64,000 nt of DNA from Paucimonas sp. (GCA_031253995.1 JAIRVG010000054.1:1-64000); one strand, 5' to 3'; shown: positions 50,292-59,522, counted from the stretch's first letter. Made by a program: numbers and translations. Notes: generated by a model from the letters alone, not told the origin.

Positions 50292-51031
50292 TGGATGTTC
50301 TCAGCCTGCTCGGCATCATTCTCGCCTTCGTCGCAATCGTTGGCGGCAACCTTCTCGAAGGGGGCCACGTCGGTGCCTTGCTCAACGGCCCGGCGGCGCT
50401 GATCGTGCTCGGCGGCACCCTCGCCGCGGCGCTGTTGCAGTCGCCGCTGAGCGCGTTCAAGCGTGCCCTGCAGATCTTCGGCTGGATCCTCTTCCCGCCG
50501 CGGGTAGACCTGGCCGGCGGCATCGACCGGGTGGTCAACTGGAGCCTCACCGCGCGCAAGGAAGGCTTGCTGGGCCTGGAAGGCGTGGCCGATGCCGAGC
50601 CCGATCCCTATGCGCGCAAGGGCCTGCAACTGCTGGTGGACGGTGCCGAGCCGGAAGCCATCCGCAGCATCCTCGAAGTCGACTTCCTCACCCAGGAATC
50701 CCGCGACATCCAGGCCGCCAAGGTCTTCGAAAGCATGGGCGGCTACGCGCCGACCATCGGCATCATCGGTGCGGTGATGGGCCTGATCCACGTCATGGGC
50801 AACCTGGCCGACCCGTCGCAGCTGGGTAACGGCATCGCCGTGGCCTTCGTCGCCACCATCTACGGCGTGGCCAGTGCCAACCTGATCCTGCTGCCGGTGG
50901 CCAACAAGCTCAAGGCCCAGGTCATGCGCCAGTCGCGCTACCGGGAAATGCTGCTGGAAGGCCTGTTGTCCATCGCCGAAGGCGAGAACCCGCGGTCCAT
51001 CGAACTGAAGCTGCAAGGCTTCATGGAGTAG
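50291..51031 (+). CDS. motC: Flagellar stator protein MotC (MotA family)
   Basis: One of the two stator systems of pseudomonads; MotCD is linked to swarming in P. aeruginosa. The 246 residues have four membrane helices and the family loop YAPTIGIIGAVMGLIHVMGNL. The cytoplasmic loop (about 60-150) includes the charged residues that contact FliG. It starts within the cheB stop codon and ends 2 bases before motD. Confidence 0.95.
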   Translation: MDVLSLLGIILAFVAIVGGNLLEGGHVGALLNGPAALIVLGGTLAAALLQSPLSAFKRALQIFGWILFPPRVDLAGGIDRVVNWSLTARKEGLLGLEGVADAEPDPYARKGLQLLVDGAEPEAIRSILEVDFLTQESRDIQAAKVFESMGGYAPTIGIIGAVMGLIHVMGNLADPSQLGNGIAVAFVATIYGVASANLILLPVANKLKAQVMRQSRYREMLLEGLLSIAEGENPRSIELKLQGFME

Positions 51032-51033
51032 GC

Positions 51034-51924
51034 ATGGCCCGTCGTCGCAAGGTCGAGGAACACGAGAATCACGAACGCTGGCTGGTGTCCTACGCGGACT
51101 TCATCACCCTGCTGTTCGCCTTCTTCGTGGTGATGTACTCGATTTCCTCGATCAACGAGGGCAAGTACAAGATCATGTCGCAGGCGCTGATCGGCGTGTT
51201 CAGCGAGTCCGAGCGCAGCACCCGGCCGATTCCCATCGGCGAGGAACGCCCGCTGAGCACCCGGCCGGCCCAGCCGATCATCAAGGACAGCGAGCAGACC
51301 GATGCCGGTCTCAACCAGTCCACCGCCGATCCGCTGAAGACCATCACCGACCAGGTGATGGAGGCCTTCGGCGACCTGATCAAGAGCGACCAGATGACCG
51401 TGCGCGGCAACGAGCTGTGGATCGAGATCGAGCTCAATTCCTCGCTGCTGTTCGGCAGCGGCGATGCCATGCCCAGCGATGTCGCGTTCAACCTGATCGA
51501 GAAGGTGGCGAACATCATCAAGCCGTTCGCCAACCCGGTGCACGTCGAAGGCTTCACCGACGACCAGCCGATCCGTACCGCGCAGTACCCGACCAACTGG
51601 GAGCTGTCCTCGGCCCGGGCGGCGAGCATCGTGCGCCTGCTGGCCATGGAAGGGGTCAACCCGGCGCGCCTGGCCTCGGTGGGGTACGGCGAGTTCCAGC
51701 CGATTGCCAGCAATACCACGGCCGATGGCCGGGCGAAGAACCGCCGCGTGGTGCTGGTGATTTCGCGCAACCTCGACGTGCGCCGCAGCCTGACCGGCAC
51801 CGGCACCGCCAATGCGCAGCCGGATGCGGCACTCAAGCGGGCTGGCACACAAACTGCACCGCCCGTGGTAACACCGACGTCCGGGAGCAATCCCGTCAAA
51901 ACTCCGTCATCGTCGACCTTTTAA
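51034..51924 (+). CDS. motD: Flagellar stator protein MotD (MotB/OmpA family)
   Basis: It is the peptidoglycan-anchoring stator partner; 296 residues. The N-terminus RWLVSYADFITLLFAFFVVMYSI holds the single membrane helix with the proton-binding Asp in the SYADFITLL motif. The periplasmic OmpA domain is about 130-255 (VEGFTDDQPIRTAQYPTNWELSSARAASIVRLL). The C-terminal tail is Thr/Pro/Ala-rich and probably disordered. Confidence 0.95.
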   Translation: MARRRKVEEHENHERWLVSYADFITLLFAFFVVMYSISSINEGKYKIMSQALIGVFSESERSTRPIPIGEERPLSTRPAQPIIKDSEQTDAGLNQSTADPLKTITDQVMEAFGDLIKSDQMTVRGNELWIEIELNSSLLFGSGDAMPSDVAFNLIEKVANIIKPFANPVHVEGFTDDQPIRTAQYPTNWELSSARAASIVRLLAMEGVNPARLASVGYGEFQPIASNTTADGRAKNRRVVLVISRNLDVRRSLTGTGTANAQPDAALKRAGTQTAPPVVTPTSGSNPVKTPSSSTF

Positions 51925-51967
51925 ACGATCCCGGCGGGCAAACCGTCTGACCGGGAGGAAGCAGCGC

Positions 51968-52756
51968 ATGAGAGTCTGGGCAGTAGCCAATCAAAAAGGT
52001 GGCGTAGGCAAGACCACCACGTCCATCGCCCTGGCAGGCCTGCTGGCCGACGCCGGCAAGCGCGTGGTCGTCGTCGACCTCGACCCGCACGGATCGATGA
52101 CCAGCTATTTCGGGCACAACCCGGACACCCTGGAGCACAGCAGCTTCGACCTGTTCCAGCACAAGGGCCAGGTGCCCGATGGCCTGCCCGGGCAATTGCT
52201 GCTGCCCACCAGCAACGAAAAGATCTCCCTTTTGCCGTCGAGCACCGCGCTGGCCGTGCTGGAGCGCCAGTCGCCGGGGCAGAACGGCCTTGGCCTGGTG
52301 ATCGCCAAGAGTCTGGCGCAGCTCTGGCAAGACTTCGACTACGCCCTGATCGACAGCCCGCCGCTGCTCGGCGTGCTGATGGTCAACGCCCTGGCCGCGA
52401 GCCAGCAACTGGTGATCCCGGTGCAGACCGAGTACCTGGCGGTGAAGGGCCTGGAGCGCATGGTCAGCACCCTGGCCATGGTCAACCGCTCGCGCCGTCA
52501 GGCGCTGCCGTTCCATATCGTGCCGACCTTGTTCGACCGCCGTACCCAGGCCTCCATGGGCACCCTCAAGGTGCTGCGCGACGGTTACCCGGAGCACATC
52601 TGGCACGGCTACATCCCGGTGGATACCCGCCTGCGCGATGCCAGCCGGGCCGGGGTGACGCCTTCGCAATACGACGCCAAGAGCCGCGGCGTGGTCGCCT
52701 ACCGGGCGCTGCTCAAGCACCTGCTGCAACAGAAAGCCGTGGCGCAGGTGGCCTGA
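51968..52756 (+). CDS. parC: ParA-family ATPase for polar chemotaxis array (ParC)
   Basis: A ParA/MinD-type ATPase of 262 residues that places chemotaxis clusters at the pole in polar flagellates (ParC of Vibrio, PA1462 in P. aeruginosa). Walker A KGGVGKTTT starts at residue 10. DLDPHGSMTSYF and DSPPLLGVLMVNAL follow, and a DTRLRDASRAGV segment lies near the end. GGAGGAAGCAGC precedes the start. It is followed directly by parP, as in Vibrio, which supports the name. Confidence 0.92.
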   Translation: MRVWAVANQKGGVGKTTTSIALAGLLADAGKRVVVVDLDPHGSMTSYFGHNPDTLEHSSFDLFQHKGQVPDGLPGQLLLPTSNEKISLLPSSTALAVLERQSPGQNGLGLVIAKSLAQLWQDFDYALIDSPPLLGVLMVNALAASQQLVIPVQTEYLAVKGLERMVSTLAMVNRSRRQALPFHIVPTLFDRRTQASMGTLKVLRDGYPEHIWHGYIPVDTRLRDASRAGVTPSQYDAKSRGVVAYRALLKHLLQQKAVAQVA

Positions 52757-53682
52757 TGAACCGTCCGCAGATCGCCACCAAGCCGCAGATGGCCTTGCAG
52801 TCCTACCTCGACGGACTGCTGCAGGAAGCGACCGAAGAAATCATCGAGCCGGTGGTCGCACCGGTCGTCGTCCCTGTGGTTGCGCCCGTCGTGACCGCGC
52901 CGGTCCCGGTCGCCAGCGAGGAACTGGACGAGTTCCAGGCCGCGGTGCTGGAAGAGCAGGCCCGTGACGCCCGCCGCGAGTCGCTGGCCGTGCGCGCCGC
53001 GCCCACCACCTTCGCCGAGCCTTCGCCGGTGCGCATCCCGGTGGCACCGCCGGTGCTCAAGGTAGCGCCGGTCGTCGAGCCGGTGGTAGAGAAGGTGGCA
53101 CCGGTGCCGGTGGTGGCCGAGGTCAAGGTCGAGGCGCCGCCGCGGATCGAACCGCTGGTGGAGGTCCACCTGCCGGCGCCTCCGCAACCGCCGAAGGCCG
53201 AGGACGGGCGTCCGTCCTGGGCTGCCGAGCCGTTCGAATGCCTGCTGTTCGATGTCGCCGGCCTGACCCTGGCGGTGCCGCTGGTGTGCCTGGGCTCGAT
53301 CTACTCGCTGGCCGGCCACGAGCTGACGCCGCTGTTCGGCCAGCCGGAATGGTTCCTCGGCATCCTGCCGAGCCAGGCCGGCAACCTGAAGGTGCTGGAC
53401 ACCGCGCGCTGGGTCATGCCCGAGCGCTACCGCGACGATTTCCGCGAAGGACTGCAATACGTGATTTCGGTGCAGGGCTACGAATGGGGGCTGGCGGTGC
53501 ACCAGGTCAGCCGCTCGTTGCGCCTGGACCCGAACGAGATCAAGTGGCGCTCGCAGCGCGGCCAGCGGCCATGGCTGGCGGGCACGGTGATCGAACATAT
53601 GTGCGCATTGCTGGATGTCGCCGAGCTGGCCGAGCTGATCGCCAGTGGCGCCGTCAAGAAGATGCAGCTGGGAAACAAATGA
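52756..53682 (+). CDS. parP: CheW-like polar array protein ParP
   Basis: A 308-residue protein with a CheW-like domain (about 150-300: FECLLFDVAGLTLAVPLVCLGSIYSL, DTARWVMPERY, VISVQGYEWGLAVHQVSRS). The N-terminal half is disordered, with Pro/Val repeats (EPVVAPVVVPVVAPVV, about 32-47, and again near 95-120). In Vibrio ParP binds ParC, CheA and receptors to seed arrays at the pole. The ATG overlaps the parC stop by one base. Confidence 0.9.
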   Translation: MNRPQIATKPQMALQSYLDGLLQEATEEIIEPVVAPVVVPVVAPVVTAPVPVASEELDEFQAAVLEEQARDARRESLAVRAAPTTFAEPSPVRIPVAPPVLKVAPVVEPVVEKVAPVPVVAEVKVEAPPRIEPLVEVHLPAPPQPPKAEDGRPSWAAEPFECLLFDVAGLTLAVPLVCLGSIYSLAGHELTPLFGQPEWFLGILPSQAGNLKVLDTARWVMPERYRDDFREGLQYVISVQGYEWGLAVHQVSRSLRLDPNEIKWRSQRGQRPWLAGTVIEHMCALLDVAELAELIASGAVKKMQLGNK

Positions 53683-53716
53683 TCGGTCGCGCACTGGCGC
53701 GATCGCACTGAGCACT

Positions 53717-53734
53717 CCGCCGACGGCGGTTTTT
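53717..53734 (+). terminator. Possible attenuator before cheW
   Basis: CCGCC (53717-53721) and GGCGG (53725-53729) form a short GC stem followed by TTTTT. It lies 14 bases before cheW and could lower its expression relative to parP. The short 5-bp stem and 3-nt loop make this uncertain. Confidence 0.4.
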
Positions 53735-53747
53735 GAGGGTTAGGGGA

Positions 53748-54227
53748 ATGAAAAAGACGTCTGGACAAGGTTCCGAAGATCCGATCCTGCAGTGGGTTAC
53801 CTTCCGCCTGGACAACGAGTCCTACGGCATCAACGTGATGCAGGTGCAGGAAGTGCTGCGCTACACCGAGATCGCCCCGGTACCCGGTGCGCCGAGCTAC
53901 GTGCTGGGCATCATCAACCTGCGCGGCAACGTGGTCACCGTGATCGACACCCGCCAGCGTTTCGGCCTGGTGCCGAGCGATGTCACCGACAACACCCGCA
54001 TCGTCATCATCGAGGCGGACAAGCAGGTGGTGGGCATCCTCGTCGACAGCGTCGCCGAAGTGGTCTACCTGCGTCAGTCCGAGGTGGAGACCGCGCCGAA
54101 CGTCGGTAACGAGGAATCGGCCAAGTTCATCCAGGGCGTATGCAACAAGAACGGCGAACTGCTGATCCTGGTCGAGCTGGACAAGATGATGACCGAGGAA
54201 GAGTGGTCCGAGCTGGAGAACATCTGA
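53748..54227 (+). CDS. cheW: Chemotaxis coupling protein CheW
   Basis: It links receptors to CheA; 159 residues. Typical segments are LQWVTFRLDNESYGINVMQVQEVLRY, VPGAPSYVLGIINLRGNVVTVIDTRQRFG and VVGILVDSVAEVVYLRQSEVE. AGGGGA lies just before ATG 53748; an upstream TTG frame is less likely. It is followed closely by a DUF2802 gene. Confidence 0.96.
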   Translation: MKKTSGQGSEDPILQWVTFRLDNESYGINVMQVQEVLRYTEIAPVPGAPSYVLGIINLRGNVVTVIDTRQRFGLVPSDVTDNTRIVIIEADKQVVGILVDSVAEVVYLRQSEVETAPNVGNEESAKFIQGVCNKNGELLILVELDKMMTEEEWSELENI

Positions 54228-54228
54228 G

Positions 54229-54621
54229 TTGATCCTTGAGGTAGCGGTCGTATTCCTGGCCTTGTTGTGGGCGCTGAGCGCCTGGTTGTTCATCGGCTAC
54301 AGCAAGCGCCAGCGCGAGCTGGCATCGCAACAGGCCCAGGGTGATGCGCTGCGCGACCAGCGCATCAAGGACCTGAACAAACGCCTGGATGACTACCAGA
54401 ACATGTCGGTGTCCATGGGCGAGGCCTTGCACGAGCTGCGTGCGACGGTTGCGCCTTTGCCGGAAAAACTGCTCCAGCTGGAACAGCGCGACCCCAACAG
54501 CCTGTCGTTTGCTCAGGCGGCGCGGCTGGTGGGGATGGGCGCCAGCGTCGACGAACTGACCCAGACCTGCGGCTTGACCCAGGCCGAGGCGGAGTTGATG
54601 AGGAAGTTGCACAAGAGCTGA
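54229..54621 (+). CDS. DUF2802 membrane protein
   Basis: A 130-residue protein with one N-terminal membrane helix (about 2-24, ILEVAVVFLALLWALSAWLF). A coiled-coil part follows (about 27-88, with KDLNKRLDDYQNMSVSMGEALHEL), and a C-terminal segment QAARLVGMGASVDELTQTCGLTQAEAELM resembles a small helix-turn-helix. The start must be TTG 54229 because no ATG or GTG with support lies nearby. It sits after cheW as PA1465 does in P. aeruginosa. Its function is not known; the context suggests a role with the polar chemotaxis complex. Confidence 0.85.
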   Translation: MILEVAVVFLALLWALSAWLFIGYSKRQRELASQQAQGDALRDQRIKDLNKRLDDYQNMSVSMGEALHELRATVAPLPEKLLQLEQRDPNSLSFAQAARLVGMGASVDELTQTCGLTQAEAELMRKLHKS

Positions 54622-54656
54622 GGATTTCCTGCGTTCTTCAGGGTCTTGACGCTGCG

Positions 54657-54724
54657 GCTCCCACAATGATCGCGTTGCTCTTGAGAGCAACGGAGAGCCC
54701 TGTGGGAGCTGGCTTGCCAGCGAT
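54657..54724. repeat. REP with nested hairpin between convergent genes
   Basis: A REP core (54702-54724) is preceded by an inverted arm GCTCCCACA (54657-54665). Between them lies a perfect 8-bp hairpin, CGTTGCTC/GAGCAACG (54673-54680 and 54685-54692), with a TTGA loop. It lies between the DUF2802 gene and the minus-strand FlhB-like gene and may act as a bidirectional transcript end. Confidence 0.85.
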
Positions 54725-54744
54725 TGGCCCGAGCAGGCCCCACA

Positions 54745-55083
54745 TCATTTCGGCCCTGGCAGCCGCTGCAGATCCGGCGTGATATCCCTCTCCACCGGCC
54801 CCTCGTCGTAGAACCCCACCGGCACCTTGCCCTTCAATTGCCAGGCAAAGGCAATGATCTCGGCAATGGTCAGGTACAGCGCCTCCGGGATGCTGTCCCC
54901 CAGCTCCATCCGCGCCAGCAGCCTCACCAGCTCGGCATTCTCGTAGATCGGTACTTCGTGCTCGCGGGCAATCGCGAGGATGGCTTGCGCCAGTTCGTCA
55001 TCGCCCTTGGCCGTGAGGGTAGGGGCCTGGGTGCCGTCGTAGCTCAGGGCAATGGCCTGGCGGGGTGGTGTCTTGCGGGTCAT
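54745..55083 (-). CDS. FlhB C-terminal domain paralogue (FhlB/EscU-family, no membrane part)
   Basis: A 112-residue cytoplasmic protein that aligns with the FlhB domain after the cleavage site: AIALSYDGTQAPTLTAKGDDELAQAILAIAREHEVPIYEN and LYLTIAEIIAFAWQLKG. The NPTH cleavage motif is absent. Its tail ITPDLQRLPGPK resembles the IPPDLQRDS tail of FlhB in this window, indicating paralogy. Start ATG at 55083 overlaps the stop of the fliK-like gene by 4 bases, so the two are coupled. A role as alternative or competing export-switch part is inferred; no substrate is known. Confidence 0.85.
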   Translation of the reverse strand: MTRKTPPRQAIALSYDGTQAPTLTAKGDDELAQAILAIAREHEVPIYENAELVRLLARMELGDSIPEALYLTIAEIIAFAWQLKGKVPVGFYDEGPVERDITPDLQRLPGPK

Positions 55084-56642
55084 GCGTTCTCGTCCACCCA
55101 GCGTTGTTCCAGATGCGTACGCGACCCCTGTGGCGGGACGCCTTGATGGCAATGCAGCTCGCCGACCGTCACCCCACGGGCCACCAGCCGCGCGCGCAGG
55201 TCGCCCAGCTCGCGCTCGATCAGCGCCGCAGTCTCCGGGCGCTCCGCCCATAGCTGGCTGGACAGGCTGCCCTTGCTGATCTGCGCCTGGACCTGCAACG
55301 GCCCCAGCGGATGCAGGTCGAAGGCCAGGTCGATGCGCCAGAGCATCTCCAGCGGGTCTCGGCGCTGGCGCTCCGGGTCGGCCTGCTGTTCCGGGGTTTC
55401 CTCACGCTGCACCTTGACCTGCAGCGGCATGAATTCCGGGCCGGTACGCAGGGGGATCTCGGTCTGCCAGGTGGTCTGCAGGTTGCCGTCCGGAGTCTTG
55501 CCGGTCTGTTCCAGACTGGCCAGCTGATGGCTCTGCATCCGTGAGATGGCCGCCGCCGCGAGGCGCAGCAGGTGCTGCAGGTCGTCCTCGCCCTCGGCGC
55601 TCTGCAACAGGCGCGTCGGCAACGGGAAACCGCCCGGTGGCGTGCGCGGCGCCACATGGCCCAGCGCGCCGAGGGCGCTGCGCAGCATGCCCGGCAGCGC
55701 CTGTGCCACGGCCGCGTTGTTCTGGGTGAAAAGCACGCCGCCCGGCACGTTCGGCAGCAACTGGGCGATCAGGCGCACCACCTGGGCCTTGATGTCTGGC
55801 ACCACGCTGGCGCCACTGAACAGCTTGGCCTCCAGGAACGCACCGCTGTTGCCAAGGGCCTGGGCCAGCTGGCGGGCATCGCCGAGCTGGCGGATATCCG
55901 GCAGGCTGGCCAGCAGCTTGTCGACGCTGGCGCGCACGTCCGCCGGCTGGCCGGCATCGCCGGAGAGGCGCTGCATGGCCGCCAGCAGGCCTTGCAGCGA
56001 GGCCTGGCGGTTCTGCTGGGCGCTGAGGTTCTGGGCGATGGCCATCTGGTCCTGGCGCCCGCTCAGCGGCACGAAATTCAGTTGCTGGTCGCCCATCACC
56101 CGTGCGCTGAGCAGGCTGCCCAGGGGCAGCGGGCGAGGGGAATCGATGGCCAGGGTGGCCCCGGCCTGGGCGGTGTTGAGCAGGCTCACCAGCGAGCGAT
56201 ACAGCGGCGGCAGGCCGGCGCCCTGTTGCTGCAACTGGGTGGTCAGCACCTTGCCCTGCACCAGGGTGCCCACGGGCAATTCGCGGCTGTCGAGGCGGGT
56301 GAGGGCGGCGACATTGCTGGCGATGGCCTGTTGCAGGGTAATGGCCAACTGACTGGAATTGGGTTGGCTCACCGTGACCAGGGTGCCCTGGGCCAGCGGC
56401 TGGCTGGCGGTGGCTGCGACCATGGTCTCCCGGCCATTCTGCTGAAGCAGCTTGATCAAAAGTTGGATGTCCTGGCCGACCTGGCGCAGCGAGACTACCT
56501 CACCCTTGGCGGTTTCTCCCGGCTTCAGCAGGTCCGGCTGCTCCTGCAGCAACTGCACCAGCTCGCCGGTCATCGCCGAGCCCCGCGCCTGTTGCGCGGC
56601 GGCGGCAAACTGTGGGCCTAGGCTGTTTATTTCGCCTGTCAT
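55080..56642 (-). CDS. FliK-like protein with C-terminal Flg_hook domain
   Basis: A 520-residue protein. The N-terminal part is Gln/Ala/Leu-rich and probably largely disordered. The C-terminal Flg_hook-type domain is about 370-500 (LPLRTGPEFMPLQVKVQ, IDLAFDLHPLGPLQVQAQI, LRARLVARGVTVGELHCHQG). It is a second FliK-type gene besides 33215, here placed with an FlhB-domain paralogue. It starts at ATG 56642 and has 145 bases to the divergent ccmA. Whether it measures any structure is unknown. Confidence 0.82.
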   Translation of the reverse strand: MTGEINSLGPQFAAAAQQARGSAMTGELVQLLQEQPDLLKPGETAKGEVVSLRQVGQDIQLLIKLLQQNGRETMVAATASQPLAQGTLVTVSQPNSSQLAITLQQAIASNVAALTRLDSRELPVGTLVQGKVLTTQLQQQGAGLPPLYRSLVSLLNTAQAGATLAIDSPRPLPLGSLLSARVMGDQQLNFVPLSGRQDQMAIAQNLSAQQNRQASLQGLLAAMQRLSGDAGQPADVRASVDKLLASLPDIRQLGDARQLAQALGNSGAFLEAKLFSGASVVPDIKAQVVRLIAQLLPNVPGGVLFTQNNAAVAQALPGMLRSALGALGHVAPRTPPGGFPLPTRLLQSAEGEDDLQHLLRLAAAAISRMQSHQLASLEQTGKTPDGNLQTTWQTEIPLRTGPEFMPLQVKVQREETPEQQADPERQRRDPLEMLWRIDLAFDLHPLGPLQVQAQISKGSLSSQLWAERPETAALIERELGDLRARLVARGVTVGELHCHQGVPPQGSRTHLEQRWVDENA

Positions 56643-56671
56643 GGCTGTTGCGACCTGTTCAAATAGCCCTC

Positions 56672-56698
56672 TTTACAGTAGGACATGGCATGTATAAT
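56672..56698 (+). promoter_or_regulatory. Possible sigma-70 promoter of ccm operon
   Basis: A TATAAT at 56693-56698 has TTTACA 15 bases upstream, a short spacer. It lies in the divergent gap before ccmA and is overlapped by a small inverted repeat GGCAT/ATGCC (56687-56701). Confidence 0.35.
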
Positions 56699-56787
56699 GC
56701 CGGCCGATTTCTTCCAGACCGGTCGGCCAGGATTTCGTTGTCACTATAACGGCCAGGCCTCTACCGACTTGAGCATAAGGCGAATCT

Positions 56788-57420
56788 GTGACTCCTCATC
56801 TCCAAGCCGCAGGCCTGGCCTGCGAGCGCGACTGGCGAATGCTCTTCGAACACCTCGAACTGCGCGTGTGCCCCGGCGACATGCTGCAGATCAGCGGGCC
56901 CAACGGCAGCGGCAAGACCAGCCTGCTGCGCCTGCTCGCCGGCCTGATGCAACCGACCGCCGGCGAGATCCTGCTCGACGGCAAGCCGCTCAAGGAGCAA
57001 GGCAGTGAACTGGCCCGCTCCCTGGTGTGGATCGGCCATGCCGCCGGGATCAAGGACCTGCTCACCCCGGAAGAAAACCTCACCTGGCTCTGCGCCCTGC
57101 ACCGTCCGGCGGGCCGCGAGGCCATCTGGCAGGCGCTGGAGGCCGTGGGTCTGCGCGGCTTCGAGGACGTGCCCTGCCACACCCTGTCCGCCGGCCAGCA
57201 GCGCCGCGTGGCCCTGGCCCGGCTGTACCTGGACAGCCCGCCGCTGTGGATCCTCGACGAACCCTTCACCGCCCTCGACAAGCAGGGCGTGGCCCAGCTC
57301 GAAGCGCACCTCGCCGCGCATTGCGAGCAGGGCGGCATGGTGGTCCTGACCACCCACCACACGCTGGCGCAGACGCCGTCCGGCTACCGTGACATCAACC
57401 TGGGGCAGTGGGCGGCATGA
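56788..57420 (+). CDS. ccmA: Heme exporter ATP-binding protein CcmA
   Basis: It is the ATPase of the CcmABCD complex that releases holo-CcmE during cytochrome c maturation; 210 residues. Walker A is GPNGSGKT (37-44), the signature is [14 protein letters not shown] and Walker B is LWILDEPF. The start is a GTG. It overlaps ccmB by 4 bases and leads a nine-gene operon. Confidence 0.95.
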   Translation: MTPHLQAAGLACERDWRMLFEHLELRVCPGDMLQISGPNGSGKTSLLRLLAGLMQPTAGEILLDGKPLKEQGSELARSLVWIGHAAGIKDLLTPEENLTWLCALHRPAGREAIWQALEAVGLRGFEDVPCHTLSAGQQRRVALARLYLDSPPLWILDEPFTALDKQGVAQLEAHLAAHCEQGGMVVLTTHHTLAQTPSGYRDINLGQWAA

Positions 57421-58085
57421 GCGTATTCGTCCTGTTGTTGCGCCGCGAAGCGCGCCTGTTGTGCCGCCGTCCGGCGGAGCTGGCCAACCCGCTGGTATTC
57501 TTCGCCATCGTCATCGCATTGTTTCCACTTGCGGTCGGTCCTGAGACACAATTGTTGCAAATTTTGTCTCCAGGATTAGTCTGGGTGGCCGCACTATTGT
57601 CCGTGCTGCTCTCGCTGGACGGGCTTTTCCGCAGTGATTTCGAGGACGGATCCCTCGAACAGTGGGTCCTTTCGCCACACCCCCTACCACTTCTGGTACT
57701 GGCAAAGGTACTGGCACACTGGGCTTTTTCCGGGCTGGCACTGGTATTGTTGTCGCCGCTGCTGGCGGTGATGCTCGGGCTGCCGGTGGAATGCCTGCCG
57801 GTGCTGCTGGCATCGCTCTTGCTCGGTACTCCGGTACTGAGCCTGTTGGGCGCCGTGGGTGCGGCCCTGACGGTCGGTTTGAAACGTGGTGGCCTGTTGC
57901 TTGCGCTGCTTATTTTGCCGCTATACATCCCTGTATTGATCCTGGGCAGTGGCGCGCTACAAGCAGCAGTGCAAGCTATGCCGGCAACCGGATACCTGCT
58001 CTGGCTCGGCAGCCTGGCCGCCCTTGCAGTCACCCTTGCACCTTTTGCAATAGCCGCCGGCCTGAAGATCAGCGTCGGCGAATAA
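57417..58085 (+). CDS. ccmB: Heme exporter membrane protein CcmB
   Basis: A membrane permease of 222 residues with about six helices. It partners CcmA and CcmC. Typical features are [23 protein letters not shown] at the start and [30 protein letters not shown] 57417 lies within the ccmA stop overlap. ccmC starts 44 bases after. Confidence 0.95.
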   Translation: MSVFVLLLRREARLLCRRPAELANPLVFFAIVIALFPLAVGPETQLLQILSPGLVWVAALLSVLLSLDGLFRSDFEDGSLEQWVLSPHPLPLLVLAKVLAHWAFSGLALVLLSPLLAVMLGLPVECLPVLLASLLLGTPVLSLLGAVGAALTVGLKRGGLLLALLILPLYIPVLILGSGALQAAVQAMPATGYLLWLGSLAALAVTLAPFAIAAGLKISVGE

Positions 58086-58129
58086 CGAGGTCTGGGCCCC
58101 CGCCCAGCAAAGACCCTGGATGTACCGTG

Positions 58130-58900
58130 ATGAAAAGCAGCGCAATAAGCTGGACATGGTTTCACAAGCTCGGTTCCCCCAAATGGTTCTACGCCATCAG
58201 CGGCCGCATGCTGCCCTGGCTGGCGGTCGCGGCGATCCTGCTGATCGGCACCGGCGTGGTCTGGGGCCTGGCCTTCGCCCCGCAGGATTACCAGCAGGGC
58301 AACAGCTTCCGCATCATCTACATCCACGTGCCGGCGGCGATGCTGGCGCAGTCCTGCTACGTCATGCTCGCGGTGTGCGGGGTGGTGGGGCTGGTGTGGA
58401 AGATGAAGATCGCCGACGTCGCCCTGCAGAGCGCGGCGCCCATCGGCGCCTGGATGACCGCCGTGGCGCTGGTCACCGGGGCCATCTGGGGCAAGCCGAC
58501 CTGGGGCAGCTGGTGGGTCTGGGATGCCCGCCTTACCTCCATGCTCATCCTGCTGTTCCTGTACTTCGGCCTGATCGCCCTCGGCCATGCCATCAGCAAC
58601 CGTGACAGTGCGGCCAAGGCCTGCGCGGTACTGGCCATCGTCGGCGTGATCAACATCCCGATCATCAAGTACTCGGTGGAGTGGTGGAACACCCTGCACC
58701 AGGGCTCGACCTTCACCCTCACGGAAAAACCGGCGATGCCGGCGGAGATGTGGCTGCCGCTGCTGCTCACGGTGCTCGGTTTCTACTGTTTCTTCGGCGC
58801 CGTGCTGCTGCTGCGCATGCGTCTCGAAGTGCTCAAGCGCGAGGCCCGTGCCAGCTGGGTCCGGGAAGAAGTGCTGAACAGCCTGGGAGGCGCACGATGA
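58130..58900 (+). CDS. ccmC: Heme handling protein CcmC
   Basis: It loads heme onto CcmE. The 256 residues have six membrane helices and the periplasmic WWD domain [21 protein letters not shown], flanked by heme-ligating His-containing loops ([14 protein letters not shown] and HQGST). ATG 58130 is preceded by an in-frame GTG one codon earlier; both give the same family start. It overlaps ccmD by 4 bases. Confidence 0.95.
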   Translation: MKSSAISWTWFHKLGSPKWFYAISGRMLPWLAVAAILLIGTGVVWGLAFAPQDYQQGNSFRIIYIHVPAAMLAQSCYVMLAVCGVVGLVWKMKIADVALQSAAPIGAWMTAVALVTGAIWGKPTWGSWWVWDARLTSMLILLFLYFGLIALGHAISNRDSAAKACAVLAIVGVINIPIIKYSVEWWNTLHQGSTFTLTEKPAMPAEMWLPLLLTVLGFYCFFGAVLLLRMRLEVLKREARASWVREEVLNSLGGAR

Positions 58901-59073
58901 GCTTCGCATCCTTCGGCGAGTTCCTCGCCATGGGCCATCACGGCCTGTATGTCTGGTCGGCCTACGGCATCTGCCTGGCGGTGCTGGCCATCAACGTCGC
59001 CGCGCCCCTGCTGGCCCGCCGCCGTTACCTGCAAGCTGAGGCGCGCCGCCTGCGCCGGGAGAACGCCAAGTGA
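58897..59073 (+). CDS. ccmD: Heme exporter small protein CcmD
   Basis: A 58-residue protein with one membrane helix (about 20-40, [21 protein letters not shown]) and a basic C-terminal tail ([15 protein letters not shown]). It holds CcmC, CcmE and CcmAB together. ATG 58897 overlaps the ccmC stop and its own stop overlaps the ccmE start. Confidence 0.92.
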   Translation: MSFASFGEFLAMGHHGLYVWSAYGICLAVLAINVAAPLLARRRYLQAEARRLRRENAK

Positions 59074-59522
59074 ATCCGCAACGCAAGAAGCGCCTGTTCA
59101 TCATCCTCGGCCTGCTTGCCGGCCTCGGTGTCGCCGTCGGCCTGGCCCTCAGCGCGCTGCAGGAAAACATCAACCTGTTCTACACCCCGACCCAGATTGC
59201 CAATGGCGAGGCACCACTGGACACCCGCATCCGTGCCGGCGGCATGGTGGAGAAGGGCTCGGTCCAGCGTTCCAGCGACTCCCTCGACGTGCGTTTCGTG
59301 GTCACCGACTTCAACAAGTCGGTGCCGATCACCTACCGCGGCATCCTTCCCGACCTGTTCCGCGAGGGCCAGGGCATCGTCGCCCTGGGCAAGCTGAACG
59401 CCGAAGGCGTGGTGGTGGCCGATGAAGTGCTGGCCAAGCACGACGAGAAGTACATGCCGCCGGAAGTCACCAAGGCCCTCAAGGAAAGCGGGCAGACGGC
59501 CTCGGGAGTACCTGCGCAATGA
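59070..59522 (+). CDS. ccmE: Periplasmic heme chaperone CcmE
   Basis: A membrane-anchored OB-fold protein of 150 residues that carries covalent heme on a histidine: His124 in [12 protein letters not shown]. One N-terminal membrane anchor lies at about 8-30. The start is a GTG overlapping the ccmD stop. ccmF follows with a 4-base overlap. Confidence 0.95.
   Translation: MNPQRKKRLFIILGLLAGLGVAVGLALSALQENINLFYTPTQIANGEAPLDTRIRAGGMVEKGSVQRSSDSLDVRFVVTDFNKSVPITYRGILPDLFREGQGIVALGKLNAEGVVVADEVLAKHDEKYMPPEVTKALKESGQTASGVPAQ

Noticed and set aside
56687..56701. Inverted repeat GGCAT/ATGCC over the possible ccm -10 box as an operator
   Set aside because: The arms are only 5 bases and could occur by chance, so it is mentioned only in the promoter entry.
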